Notes under the pieces: model-generated | What the model saw: the letters and a program-made list of their open reading frames with translations, nothing else | The model's database searches: none | What the model was told of the DNA's origin: nothing | Source: Anadara kagoshimensis | Taxonomy: Eukaryota > Mollusca > Bivalvia > Arcoida > Arcidae | Assembly (NCBI GenBank): GCA_021292105.1 | Contig: CM037874.1 | Location: forward strand, 6,383,886-6,447,885 | Direction: 5' to 3' | DNA length: 64,000 nt | Shown here: in pieces, positions 22,501 through 33,644 of the stretch | How the letters are laid out: every line of letters begins with the position of its first letter | How positions within the stretch are numbered: the first letter of the stretch is position 1 | Program-made: the position numbers and the translations under genes

Positions 22501-23365
22501 CATTAGTTACCTGATCCACAACATGCTGTCCCTGAAGAAGATGTACATAAATAACAGTAAGACATTGAAAATATAATCTGTAAGTCCCGTCATGTGACCA
22601 GCGTAAATTTACTATATCCGGTTACAAGAACAAAAAGCTTAATTGAAAATTGCGTAAAATGACGCCACGAAATCGTCGTCTTTTGCCATAACCAACGCCA
22701 ACGTTTGTTGAAAAAAGTCAATTTGAGGAGAACATTTTATATCCGGATACAAACATTTTAGACGAGACTTAAAATCTCGATATTTACAGTAACAAAACCG
22801 CGGGATCTAAAAGTAAAACTTAAAATTGAACAATCAACAACATAGCAGCAATATTAATGCTTCTTCTAGACGCAATGAATAAAAAATAACAATGGGTTCG
22901 CCGCTGTATCACATGATGCCCCAAAACGTTTATGTTTATTTTTTCCATTGAATATGGAATCTTATCAGTTCATATTTTCCCAAAAATGACGCCTAAGTGA
23001 TGGTAGAGCGGTGAACCATATTTATTAGCAGTTATGTCTTGACACTGAATTTTAACGAAAATAATGCAACAAATATATGGTATTTATTATCTTACCATGG
23101 CAACCAAAAAGGAATTTCTGTGGTAAGGAAGCGGAAATAAATGTATTGTCAGCTTTAACGTGTCTGGTCCATATAACGATGCTAACTGTACAATTGTCGG
23201 AAATGCTTGCCTACTGTAAGGGCAAAGAGGTCCCATATAAGCGTCCAGATGAACCGGTGCATCAGCATCGCCGCCATTGAAAACAAAGCCTACCGGACGT
23301 TTTGGAATGGGAATCTGGCATAATGATTCCCCTATTATTGTCAATATTAAAAACAGTCGAAACAT
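19238..23365 (-). CDS. DsbA-like thioredoxin-fold secreted protein D1
   Basis: Four exons give 230 aa: E1 23365-23096, E2 22531-22404, E3 20086-19971, E4 19416-19238, phases 0,2,1, all GT..AG. The N-terminal signal peptide is MFRLFLILTIIGESLC. The thioredoxin active-site position reads YMGPLCPYSR, so the usual second cysteine of CxxC is Ser (CPYS). E2 supplies a helical insert (GQHVVDQVTNGNMSY), E3 ends GWKYTC, and E4 carries the cis-proline loop GTPTFMINDV. This order is that of the DsbA/thioredoxin_4 fold. Members reduce, oxidise or isomerise disulfides or act as chaperones; with a single active-site Cys, mixed-disulfide or isomerase activity is more likely than oxidation. It is one of three tandem relatives (D2 at 56253-61213, D3 from 62746). 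A mariner copy sits in intron 2. The proximal breakpoint of the 16-kb duplication falls inside E1. Confidence 0.87.
19480..19583. repeat. (AAAT)n microsatellite
   Basis: AATAAATAAAT repeats, preceded by a diverged 35-bp duplicate of ACCAAATATATCTCCTATAA. It lies in intron 3 of D1. Confidence 0.9.
20406..21672 (+). mobile_element. mariner (Tc1/mariner) transposon, broken
   Basis: The terminal inverted repeats are CGAGGGGAAGTCAGAATGTT on the left and, read inwards, TGAGGGGAGGTCAAAAAGTT on the right, each flanked by TA (20404-20405 and 21673-21674), the expected target duplication. About 1.27 kb, the usual mariner size. It sits in intron 2 of D1, opposite to the gene. Confidence 0.9.
20576..21450 (+). 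pseudogene. mariner transposase pseudogene
   Basis: The first 150 codons are open. They give the N-terminal paired HTH region (FFTVEGSNAKEIQQRMAEVY, then GRPADAITKEIV and DISHGSVY). After a frameshift the catalytic part is recognisable but broken: GDETWIHH carries the first Asp, LLHDNAPVHKSR the second, and HPPYSFAPNDYCLF the third. Several stops and frame changes interrupt it, and the spacing between the second and third Asp looks slightly short of the DD34D norm. It cannot encode active transposase. Confidence 0.88.
22008..22360 (+). repeat. dispersed repeat R1, near full length
   Basis: Runs from the leading tract (AAATCAAAATCCCAAAACAA) through AACTTCCACCAAGGAAGTAA to TTATTTGCAAGCAGCTTGCT. 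Its 3' end lies about 45 bp from exon 2 of D1. Confidence 0.7.
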
Positions 23366-23529
23366 AATTATAATGATCGTTATAACACACTTGTTACAGC
23401 TTTAACATACATCCGTTATCACAACTATTAATATGTCGACAGACGGGTACTTTTTGTTAAATTATAACATCACTAGTGATATGCTTAGAACAGAAACTAT
23501 GGTAAGCTTATAACAATATCCATATGCAT

Positions 23530-23531
<2 letters not shown>

Positions 23532-23587
<56 letters not shown>

Positions 23588-23588
23588 T
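23532..23588. repeat. (TA)n microsatellite
   Basis: Pure TA run upstream of D1. The partner in the right unit is 39713-39778 and is longer. Confidence 0.95.
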
Positions 23589-23869
23589 TCTTTTGTGACA
23601 AACATTACATTCTTTAAAGTTGGAGTATTCGTGGCAGCAGAAAAATTTTCTTCCGACTAGAATAAAAATTATCATAGTCATGCATGTACAACATACATAT
23701 ACATGTATTACTTATTTCCAAATGTCTACGCCTAAATATGCAAAATGTATAGATTTCATTTATTGTCATTATATCCGATACCCGTTCATGGTCGAGTTTT
23801 ATAATAACTACATGTGGTTTATCGTGGCTTTTGTTTGGTGGTACCAATGCCGATGTCAGATAAGCAAAA

Positions 23870-24260
23870 CCCAAGTATATAAAAAAAACGCACACCAATC
23901 TATGTCCAAATAAAAATCTCTAAGCAAAGTAAATACTTTGAAACTGGAAAATTAAGTTAAATACGTGAACTTCCACCAGGGAAGTGAGCCTGTGTGCTCT
24001 GGATGAATAAGCACCTCCTGTTTAGCTAGCTATACCGCCATGTGAAAAATTTAAAAAAAAAAAGCACATAAACAGGGAACTGTGAGACGCCAAATATATC
24101 AAGGTTATTTTTGGATACAAAGACATCATACTTATCAACAATACCGTGATGATGGCCATAAAACATTTTGAGAGCTTTGAAAAGCCTGAGTTTGGAATAT
24201 CCCTACTTCAGGAATTTATCTTCAAGCAGTCTGCTTCGTTGTATAATGTCCCCGTATGAG
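23870..24260 (+). repeat. dispersed repeat R1, near full length
   Basis: Carries ATCTATGTCC, AACTTCCACCAGGGAAGTGA and ACCGTGATGATGGCCATAAA, ending CAAGCAGTCTGCTTCGTTG. Duplicated at 40075-40450. Confidence 0.75.
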
Positions 24261-24533
24261 GAACAAGCTTTACCATGGTGTATTGAATATGACAAAAATC
24301 CAATATAAGCCTAAGAAGTGGGTATACGTATATTGTTGTACATTTTACTGCTATTACATAAGGTATCCATTTGGCTGAACACAAAGCTAAGCATTACTAG
24401 TTTAGATGCAACACTATACAGAAACATCCCTGTATCAGCCTAACAAAGATCAATGTTCTTAATTAATTTAGAAATTGAATTTCTCTGAAATGTAAATTAT
24501 TTAATAACAAAGACTAGTTAGAACTACAATATG

Positions 24534-24541
24534 GACTTTAT
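24534..24541 (-). terminator. candidate poly(A) signal, dermatopontin copy A
   Basis: Minus-strand AAATAAAG about 190 nt downstream of the copy-A stop codon. The same sequence is kept in the right unit at 40720-40725. Confidence 0.4.
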
Positions 24542-25746
24542 TTTAAAACTTCACATCACTGATTTTCATCGATCTAAAACTATCACGTATCAATTTTTTA
24601 CAAAACTATAATTTGTATCCAAATAAAACAAAACGCTTGCTGAAAATTAAAAACAAGAGATTTGGGTAAACGCATTACTTTTGTCATCAATCTTGATGTG
24701 CACATTTTCGACCATTGACAATTTATCCAGTTATATTATCGGAAAAACTCTCATCCGTCGGCAAATTGTAAACCTCCAGCATCTGTCCCTGAAATTAAAA
24801 TTAATGATGAAGAACAGTGTTAATTATAATAAGAAAATAATTTTAAAAAATAAATAAATAAATAAACAACTTTGCGTTGACCTTATAAAGAAAGACGTGA
24901 TAATCAAAATGTTACGAGGTCAAAGGTGCCGGCTTACGGGTTACAGCACCTCACATCGTCTAGGTTTTCACGTGAGAAATTCTGTCAGTTCATTTGCCAA
25001 GGGTAGATGTTTCCCTTGCGCACTTCTACTTCCTTCATTATTGTAGCAATGACCACCTGGATGCATTTACCCCACTCCAATTAAGCTACAGTTCTGAAGA
25101 TAGAATGGAGCGCATTCTTTCAGAAATTCTGATCTATAAAAACGTGTTCATTTAAGAATTGACTGTCATTTTTCCTGGTTCATCAAGTAACGAACCAGAT
25201 TTTAAAACTAGCAAATCTGATGAACTGCGAACCGAGAGAATAGAGAGATGGCTTAAATAAACTTCCATCTACAATGTATCAGTTTTGATCAATTCGTGTT
25301 ATTTTAATCTATAGCATTCATCTTTTAAATGCCATCTCTTAAATACAATATAAGGGCTATCTGTTTTTAAAAGCCACTCAAATTTCATCCCATTTGCTCT
25401 TTATTCGTGCTATATAAAGGTATACAGGTCCATAAAAACCACTTTTACTACTCCCACTGAGTAGCCTTTTGAACAGGTTTGACTATATATTCCCTGCTAA
25501 CTTTTAAATTAACTCACCTATGTAACCAATGTCGCGATGACGTCGCTACTCCTGTGATGACGTAATCCTCCGGTGCTATATAGTCGAACGACTGCCTGTA
25601 GTCGTTAACATAGAGTGTCGTCAAACATTGACGGTTGACGTAATTATCTGTAAGGTAGAGCATTTCTTTATTATTCCTTTCCTTTTTCTATACAGCAATA
25701 TACCTACTTTGTTTCGAAATTAATGCACTATGGTAGAACTTGTTCC

Positions 25747-25749
<3 letters not shown>

Positions 25750-25808
<59 letters not shown>
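25750..25808. repeat. (TA)n microsatellite
   Basis: Pure TA run in intron 3 of dermatopontin copy A. Partner in the right unit is 43921-43994. Confidence 0.95.
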
Positions 25809-25811
<3 letters not shown>

Positions 25812-25828
25812 CTACGGGAACTTTATAC

Positions 25829-26165
25829 AACATATCAAACTGTTTACAGGTACATTGTTGACGCAGAGATGTTGCATGCTTAAGCTTATCAAAACCCTCA
25901 AAAATTTTTGACGGCCGTCCTCAAAATATTGTTTATAAGTATGATGTCCTAAAAATAAAAAATGGATATATTTGATGTCCCATAGTTCCACGTTCCTATC
26001 ATTCTCAATTTCACACCTAGCTAAACAGCAGGTGCTTACTCTTCCAAGGCACCAGGCTTCACTTCCCTGGGAGAACTTCGTGTGTTTAACTTAATTTGTT
26101 GGCTTAAAAGTTTTTACTTTGCTTTGAGATTGTGATTTAAATATGCACTAGTTTGTTTGTTATTT
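25829..26165 (-). repeat. dispersed repeat R1, minus orientation
   Basis: Reverse-oriented R1 with AAGCTTATCAAAACCCTCAA, ACACCTAGCTAAACAGCAGG and TTTTACTTTGCTTTGAGATT. Duplicated at 44000-44300. Confidence 0.75.
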
Positions 26166-26539
26166 TTTTATTTATATAATATCACGAAGAATGGAATTAA
26201 GTTTTAGAAAATTAAAATTAAAATAATTAATTATAATAACTTTAAGCCTAATCATTTGAAATGGAGGATAGAAAATAATCAGCAAAGGATGTACTTTACA
26301 TTAATAAAAAATCAAAATACGCCAATCACATCATAGGAATAAAACAAAACAAATCAACATAACAGACTTCAACAACGTACCACAAAATATAATGTAATAA
26401 ACGTAATGAAATAATGAAATCTGCAGTTGAATAACATATACTCCGCTATCGTAAGAACAAATCGGGAATACGCCAGGAAACAACACAAATCGAAAACAAA
26501 TAAAGCATTGATAGGTGATACACATGTTCCTCAAATAGG

Positions 26540-28150
26540 GAAAACAAAATCCAGTTACCAAAAATTCATTGTTTTCTCTTTCTTTTGATATAATATTGAA
26601 AGGTTTTATTGTCTTCATTACATTTGAATTACCGTGTAAAGTTGCGACCCTGACGCAATATTTTCAGAAAATATGCGAAAAGATGACCCATTTACGTTAC
26701 GCAACTTTCTTGAAGATGCGGCCTATCGCGTAACTTTAAAATTACCACAAATCAGTAAAATTCCATAAATCTTGGAAAAATTCACACCAAAATAAACAAA
26801 ATTTATTACCGTGTCATTTAGGTAAAGAAAATGTCCATCTTCGATCACTTTTGAGACAGTTCATTGAGAAGAAAATGAACCATATTTTCAGTAAAGAATT
26901 TGCTGGGTACACAGCGGGATTTGCCTAGTCGTGTGTCGTGGGATGAAAATAAAAATAAATACAACCAAATAACAATAAAATAATATAAGTCCTTAAACTC
27001 TGTGCATACCGTCACCGTACGTTCAAAGTATGAGTATGTCGATCAAATGTCTTCTACTACGTCCGTAACATATTTATAAATAAACAAATATATGAGTCAA
27101 ATATTAGACCGCAGTTTGAAAAGATTTTGTGATCACTTTTCACGACAATAAAATATCAGTGAAACTATTAAATATAAAGTCTCTATCAGTTACAGTAAAA
27201 GTGTGTTATCGATAATTTTATCCGGGTGAAAATGTCTCCGGGAGATATAAAATTATATGAAATTTTTCATGGCAAAATCTATCCAGTGGAATAAATGTCA
27301 TCGCGTATTCCGTTCAATATTACCCATGGATAATATTTACCTATAAAATATCATCCATGGAACTAATCTCACAAGGAAAATGTTATCCAAGGAAAATATT
27401 TCATGGTGAATAAAATAAACCGTTACAAAAGCAGTATTAAGATGCTTATGGTGTTGCGGCCATCTCAAGGTATCTCACGGTTGTGGGTTGATGGGCAAGT
27501 GAAAAAGAAATTTTTCAATGTCGTAGATCTCTAGTTAAATGGATATAGAGTCACCATCTATGATTAGATTCATTCTTCATTAGTAATGGCATGTGCTACT
27601 TTTGAATGCATTATTTAATAACGATTTAAAAGTAGCACATCTGTATTGCCACTAGTTATTTAAAACAATGTTAATTAATGTCTCTACATAAAATTATTAT
27701 AGTTAATATTGGTTTTGGTTAACAGGTAACTTTATGTTGAATATAACACCTTTTAAGCATGAAATTTGGTAATAAGTGCACGTGACCTTTGACCTTCTAG
27801 TTGCTATGGGCAATGTCTCTTTTTCAAAATTTCATAAGTATAATTTTAAGGACTAAATAGTCTTAAAGTAAGAGTCACTTCACCCTATTTGTACAAAGGG
27901 TTGACAGAACTGAGATTTTTGTTATGAAAAAAGCTTATTTTCGGCAAAAAATCATGATTTATATTGACCTTTGATCCCAGATCACGTGACCTATTTTCTA
28001 TTTTTAGAATCGGCAATCATTTTAAAATCTTGCCGGACATATATGCTGTACAATGGTACCACACACCATAGCATCATCCCTTTTAATAATCATGTAATTT
28101 ACATTTATTAAACCGCACTTGAAATCCATTGGAAATCTAGCATTTTATCC
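26540..28150. other. 1.6-kb block present only in the left unit
   Basis: The right unit has about 230 bp of different sequence here (44640-44866). No coding exon or transposon ends recognised. It contains the second copy of the short foldback (27588-27660). Confidence 0.6.
27588..27660. repeat. short foldback, copy 2
   Basis: GGCATGTGCTACTTTTGAAT pairs with ATTTAAAAGTAGCACATC around a loop of about 20 bp. The arms match those at 17350-17415. Confidence 0.65.
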
Positions 28151-28250
28151 AGAACGGGAAAGGGTTAAATAAGTTGTTCCAGACAGGCACAAAAAATACT
28201 ATGTCACGAAATGATATCAATAATTCTACAGCCTTAAGGTAATAACTAGC

Positions 28251-28254
<4 letters not shown>

Positions 28255-28282
<28 letters not shown>
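28255..28282. repeat. (GT)n microsatellite abutting a splice donor
   Basis: About 14 GT units on the plus strand. On the transcribed strand it is a CA repeat starting about 10 nt inside intron 3, directly after the donor of dermatopontin A exon 3. Confidence 0.9.
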
Positions 28283-28283
<1 letters not shown>

Positions 28284-28624
28284 TTACTTACCAATTCTCC
28301 TGCAACATCGGAAACTCCAATCTCTGTCCTTCCTGGCTGAAACCCAAACGCCTTCTATGTCGTTTAAATAGTGATCTTTCTCGCAAACGTGACTGAAGGC
28401 GCCATTACCATAATAGTCTGGCAGAAAAAGTAAAAACATATGGCGTTTGAAAGAGTTCAGGCTATAGCAACATCACTGATCGATACATCTTCAATCGAAC
28501 TTTGTTAACTTTTCTATATGGCTTGGATGATGTACGGTCAAAAGGTCAATGTTTATTTTTTAGTTGAACTCAAACCCGTTTCTTAACATATCTACATTCA
28601 AATTTCTATTTTTTATCTGGAATC

Positions 28625-28760
28625 ATCTATCTCTTTGGAGGTGTTTACTCTTCCTGTGTATCGGTCTCATTTCTTTGATGGAGGTAACGTGTTTAACTAA
28701 TTCGCCAGTGTCAAAGTTTTACTTTGCTTTGGGATCGCGATTTAGACATGGATTTAAAAA
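28625..28760 (-). repeat. dispersed repeat R1 body, seed of the satellite
   Basis: Reverse-oriented R1 fragment (GGTAACGTGTTTAAC, TTTACTTTGCTTTGGGATCG, TTTAGACATGGATT) whose leading tract continues directly into the satellite at 28795-31830. Confidence 0.65.
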
Positions 28761-28794
28761 AACAAAAACACAAGACTTTCTAAAATAATCTTTT

Positions 28795-31700
28795 GTCTAA
28801 GTATTATGTCACTAAGCAATCTCGGTCGGTATGTTAATGTTTTACTTTTGGGATTATTTTGAACATGGATCGGTGTGTTTATGTTTTACTTTTATGATTT
28901 AAACGTGCATGGAATGGTGTGTTTGTGTTTTACTTTTATGATTTAAACATGGATCGGTGTGTTTGTGTTTTACTTTTGGGATTTAATTTAAACATGGATC
29001 GGTATGTTTGTGTTTTACTTTTATGATTTAAACATGGATCGGTGTGTTTGTGTTTTACTTTTATGATTTAAACATGGATCGGTGTATTTGTGTTTTACTT
29101 TTATGATTTAAACATGGATCGGTGTGTTTGTGTTTTACTTTTGGGATTTAATTTAAACATGGATCGGTATGTTTGTGTTTTACTTTTATGATTTAAACAT
29201 GGATCGGTGTGTTTGTGTTTTACTTTTGCGATTTAATTTAAACATGGATCGGTATGTTTGAGTTTTACTTTTGGGATTTAATTTAAACATGGATCGGTGT
29301 GTTTGTGTTTTACTTTTATGATTTAAACATGGATCGGTGTGTTTGTGTTTTACTTTTATGATTTAAACATGGATCGGTGTGTTTGTGTTTTACTTTTATG
29401 ATTTAAACATGGATCGGTGTGTTTGTGTTTTACTTTTGGGATTTAATTTAAACATGGATCGGTGTGTTTGTGTTTTACTTTTATGATTTAAACATGGATC
29501 GGTGTGTTTGTGTTTTACTTTTGGGATTTAATTTAAACATGGATCGGTGTGTTTGTGTTTTACTTTTATGATTTAAACATGGATAGTTGTGTTTGTGTTT
29601 TACTTTTGGGATTTAATTTAAACATGGATCGGTATGTTTGAGTTTTACTCTTGGGATTTAATTTAAACATGGATCGGTGTGTGTGTTTTACTTTTTGGAT
29701 TATTTTGAACATGGATCGTTGTGTTTGAGTTTTAGTTTTGGGATTTAATTTAAACATTGATCGGTGTGTTTGTGTTTTACTTTAACGATTGAAACATGGA
29801 TTGGTGTGTTTGTGTTTTACTTTTGGGATTTAAACATGGATCGGTGTGTTTGTGTTTTACTTTTATGATTTAAACATGGATCGTTGTGTTTGTGTTTTAC
29901 TTTTGGGATTTAATTTAAGTATTATGTCACTTAGCAATCTCGGTCGGTATGTTAATGTTTTACTTTTGGGATTATTTTTAACATGGATCGGTGTGTTTAT
30001 GTTTTACTTTATGACTTAAACATGGTTCGTTGTGTTTGTGTTTTACTTTTATGAGTTAAACATGGATCGGTGTGTTTGTGTTTTACTTTTGGGATTTTAT
30101 TTAAACATGGATCGGTGTGTTTGTGTTTTACTTTTATGATTTAAACATGGATCGGTGTGTTTGTGTTTTACTTTTATGATTTAAACATGGATCGGTGTGT
30201 TTGTGTTTTACTTTTGGGATTTAACTTAAACATGGATAGGTGTGTTTGTGTTTTACTTTTATGATTTAAACATGGATCGGTGTGTTTGTGTTTTACTTTT
30301 ATGATTTAAACATGGATCGGTGTGTTTGTGTTTTACTTTTGGGATTTAACTTAAACATGGATAGGTGTGTTTGTGTTTTACTTTTATGACTTAAACATGG
30401 ATCGTTGTATTTGTGTTTTACTTTTATGATTTAAACATGGATCGGTGTGTTTGTGGTTTACTTTTGGGATTTATTTTAAACATGGATCGGTGTGTTTGTG
30501 TTTTACTTTTATGATTTAAACATGGATCGGTGTGTTTGTGTTTTACTTTTGGGATTTAATTTAAACATGGATAGGTGTGTTTGTGTTTTACTTTTATGAT
30601 TTAAACATGGATCGGTGTGTTTGTGTTTTAATTTTGGGATTTAATTTAAACATGGATCGGTGTGTTTGTGTTTTACTTTTATGACTTAAACGTGGATCGG
30701 TGTGTTTGTGTTTTACTTTTGGGATTTAATTTAAACATGGATCGGTGTGTTTGTGTTTTACTTTTATGACTTAAACGTGGATCGGTGTGTTTGTGTTTTA
30801 CTTTTGGGATTTAATTTAAACATGGATCGGTGTGTTTGTGTTTTACTTTTATGACTTAAACATGGATCGGTGTGTTTGTGTTTTACTTTTGGGATTTAAT
30901 TTAAACATGGATAGGTGTGTTTGTGTTTTACTTTTATGACTTAAACGTGGATCGGGTGTTTGTGTTTTACTTTTGGGATTTAATTTAAACATGGATCGGT
31001 GTGTTTGTGTTTTACTTTTATGACTTAAACATGGATCGGTGTGTTTGTGTTTTACTTTTGGGATTTAATTTAAACATGGATAGGTGTGTTTGTGTTTTAC
31101 TTTTGGGATTATGATTTGAACATGGATCGTTGTGTTTGTGTTTATCTTTTGGGATTTAATTTAAACATGGATAGGTGTGTTTGTGTTTTACTTTTGGGAT
31201 TTAAACATGGATCGGTGTGTTTGTGTTTTACTTTTGGTATTTAATTTAAACATGGATCGGTGTGTTTGTGTTTTACTTTTGGGATTTAATTTTAACATGG
31301 ATCGGTGTGTTTGTGTTTTACTTTTGGGATTTAATTTAAACATGGATAGATGTGTTTGTGTTTTACTTTTGGGATTTAATTTAAACATGGATCGGTGTGT
31401 TTGTGTTTTACTTTTGGGATTTAATTTTAACATGGATCGGTGTGTTTGTCTTTTACTTTTATGATTTAAACATGGATCGGTGTGTTTGTCTTTTACTTTT
31501 ATGATTTAAACATGGATCGGCGTGTTTGTGTTTTACTCTGGAATTATGATTTGAACATGGATCGTTGTGTTTGTGTTTATCTTTTGGGATTTAATTTAAA
31601 CATGGATCGGTGTGTTTGTGTTTTACTTTTATGATTTTAACATGGATCGGTGTGTTTGTGTTTTACTTTTGGAATTATGATTTGATCATGGATCGGTGTG

Positions 31701-31830
31701 TTTGTGTTTTACTTTTTGGATTATTTTGAACATGGATCGTTGTGTTTGAGTTTTACTTTTGGGATTTAATTTGAACATGGATCGGTATGTTTGTGATTTA
31801 CTTTCGAAATTGCCATTTGAACATGGATCG
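28795..31830. repeat. satellite array, 37-45-bp monomers, copy A
   Basis: About 75-80 monomers with AAACATGGATCGGTGTGTTT and GTGTTTTACTTTT, in two types: linker ATGATTT (about 38 bp) and linker GGGATTTAATTT (about 44 bp). They often alternate, giving a higher-order period. Long frames on either strand come from the repeat, not from genes. It fills most of dermatopontin intron 2. Confidence 0.93.
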
Positions 31831-32254
31831 GTATGTGCGTGGTTGAGATATATAATACTGTAAGTTGTGATATCAAAGAATGCATTTATTTTTTTTTCCA
31901 TTTGTTTTTGATATATTTGTACAAAACTTATTTGTCATGTGAGGTATTTATGTTTTACATATACTGACTTACTTTTCCAAGGTGTACAAAAGGCACTCAG
32001 TATACCAGCAGTGGTGCGGCATCTAAGATCAAATCGTCTATCCCGGTAAAAGGATGAATATCTAGACCTCATTCTGTATAAGTTTTGTGTCGCGGGACAG
32101 TAAACGGCAAGGTTCTTTCGTAGTTATTGTCATACAAGCATGGACTTCAAAGTCGCACAGACAGGCAAAGATGACAAGGATCAAGGCAACTCGGAAGTGC
32201 TTCTATAAAAAAACAAGCAAATTTCAAAAAATGTTCTATGTAAACGATTTTATG

Positions 32255-32400
32255 CTTACCTATCCGGAACCACCGGTCTCACTTCCCTGGTGGAAGTTCA
32301 CGTGTTTAACCTAATTTACTATTTTAATATAGTTTGTTAGTTTCAAAACTAAATTTTGGATTTGGATTTAGACATGGATTAGAATGTTTATTTTTTATTT
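32255..32400 (-). repeat. dispersed repeat R1, minus orientation
   Basis: Carries ACTTCCCTGGTGGAAGTTCA and TTTAGACATGGATTAGAATG. It lies in intron 1, about 60 bp from the acceptor of dermatopontin A exon 2. Duplicated at 47720-47870. Confidence 0.7.
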
Positions 32401-32849
32401 AATTGATCAAATATGAAAATAAACATTAAAACATCCGAAATTCCAAGTTCAGAGTGAGTACCACCAGTGAAAGTACCACCCAGTCATCATGGTTTGCCCA
32501 TCATACACATATCCGTATAACAAACAGTAGGCAAAACGCACAGCAGTAGTACACTAACGTTAATACTGCGCTAGACTGCATATGACTGGGTGAAATACAC
32601 AATCCGCTAAAGCAAAGCGTATAGGGCCGAGTGAAATGTAGAACCTGATAGGACGAGTAATTTTACACAGGATGAGGAGGCAGTTTTAAATGCTTTAAAC
32701 TGCATTAAACAATATAGATGGAATATTTGTGATATAAAAAAGTTCTGAAAAATGTTTTAAATATCGATCAGAACCATACCACTGTTCGTTACTCTGCTGG
32801 AGAGAAAGGAATAACGCTAATATCTCAAAGATTTAACTGACACAGTTAA

Positions 32850-33415
32850 AAATCAAATAATCATTTACTTACATGAGCGGAGTCGTTGCTAATAATCCTT
32901 ATTTCGATCTAATCCGTGCATTAAACTCCTTTAATGCACCAAAACGTGTATTGGATGGGTGTTTACAATGGTAAAAATTTTGACAAAATGGCGGAGTCTT
33001 TCGTGTGACGTAATGATGACGGAAGAATTTGTTATTTACGTAGGTTCGCGAGGGGTACAATGAAGGGTAGTTCAAAGGTCGGGTTGAGTTTAAAAGTTTA
33101 AATTTACGTTAATTTTTCAAAAGATTAAAAATGCAGAAAGGTAGTTCACTTTATTACTTTTTTAACCAATTTTGGTCATCTCAGTTACGCCAAATCAATC
33201 CGTTCTGGAGCTGCACTAACCTACGTAAATAGTCGACTCTTTCGTCATGACTACGTAACATAAAAAACCCCGCCATTTCGTAAAAAAAGATTACCATTGT
33301 AAACACCCACCCAGATTATATTTTGTCGCATAAAATGATATATTAAGAAAGGGTGAAACCGAAACAAAAATTTAAGTTACGACTCGGCTCATGTAAGTAA
33401 AGGAATTATTGATTT
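32850..33415. mobile_element. foldback MITE-like element, copy A
   Basis: Near-complete inverted repeat of 566 bp. The left end is AAATCAAATAATCATTTACT and the right end reads inwards AAATCAATAATTCCTTTACT. Both continue TTACATGAGC..GAGTCG, and inner arms repeat GGGTGTTTACAATGGTAA / TTACCATTGTAAACACCC. Non-coding. It sits in intron 1 of dermatopontin A; the partner is 48320-48888. Confidence 0.85.
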
Positions 33416-33644
33416 GTACCCATCGTATTGAAATTTATAGAGTATTTTGCGATCTTGCTTTCTCCGAAATAGGCTAAATAAACAGTAGACATCTTACTAT
33501 TTCTGGTTCAATTATTAATTAGTCATTGTTAAAACGACTGACAAGACTGAAATCCTTCAGTAGCAGTGCGCAACACGAACAAATGAAATATACAAACAGT
33601 TTGTTATACTACTGTTCAATAATTCCAGCAATTAAAATATAGCA

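Noticed and set aside
23614..23913. Plus and minus frames of about 95 aa near 23.6-23.9 kb (and 39.8-40.07 kb)
   Set aside because: Open on both strands at once, no splice or family signature; repeated only because of the tandem duplication.
31177..31464. Repetitive 95-aa frame (MDRCVCVLLL repeats)
   Set aside because: Satellite-derived; reading frame changes with linker type, no splice or start context.
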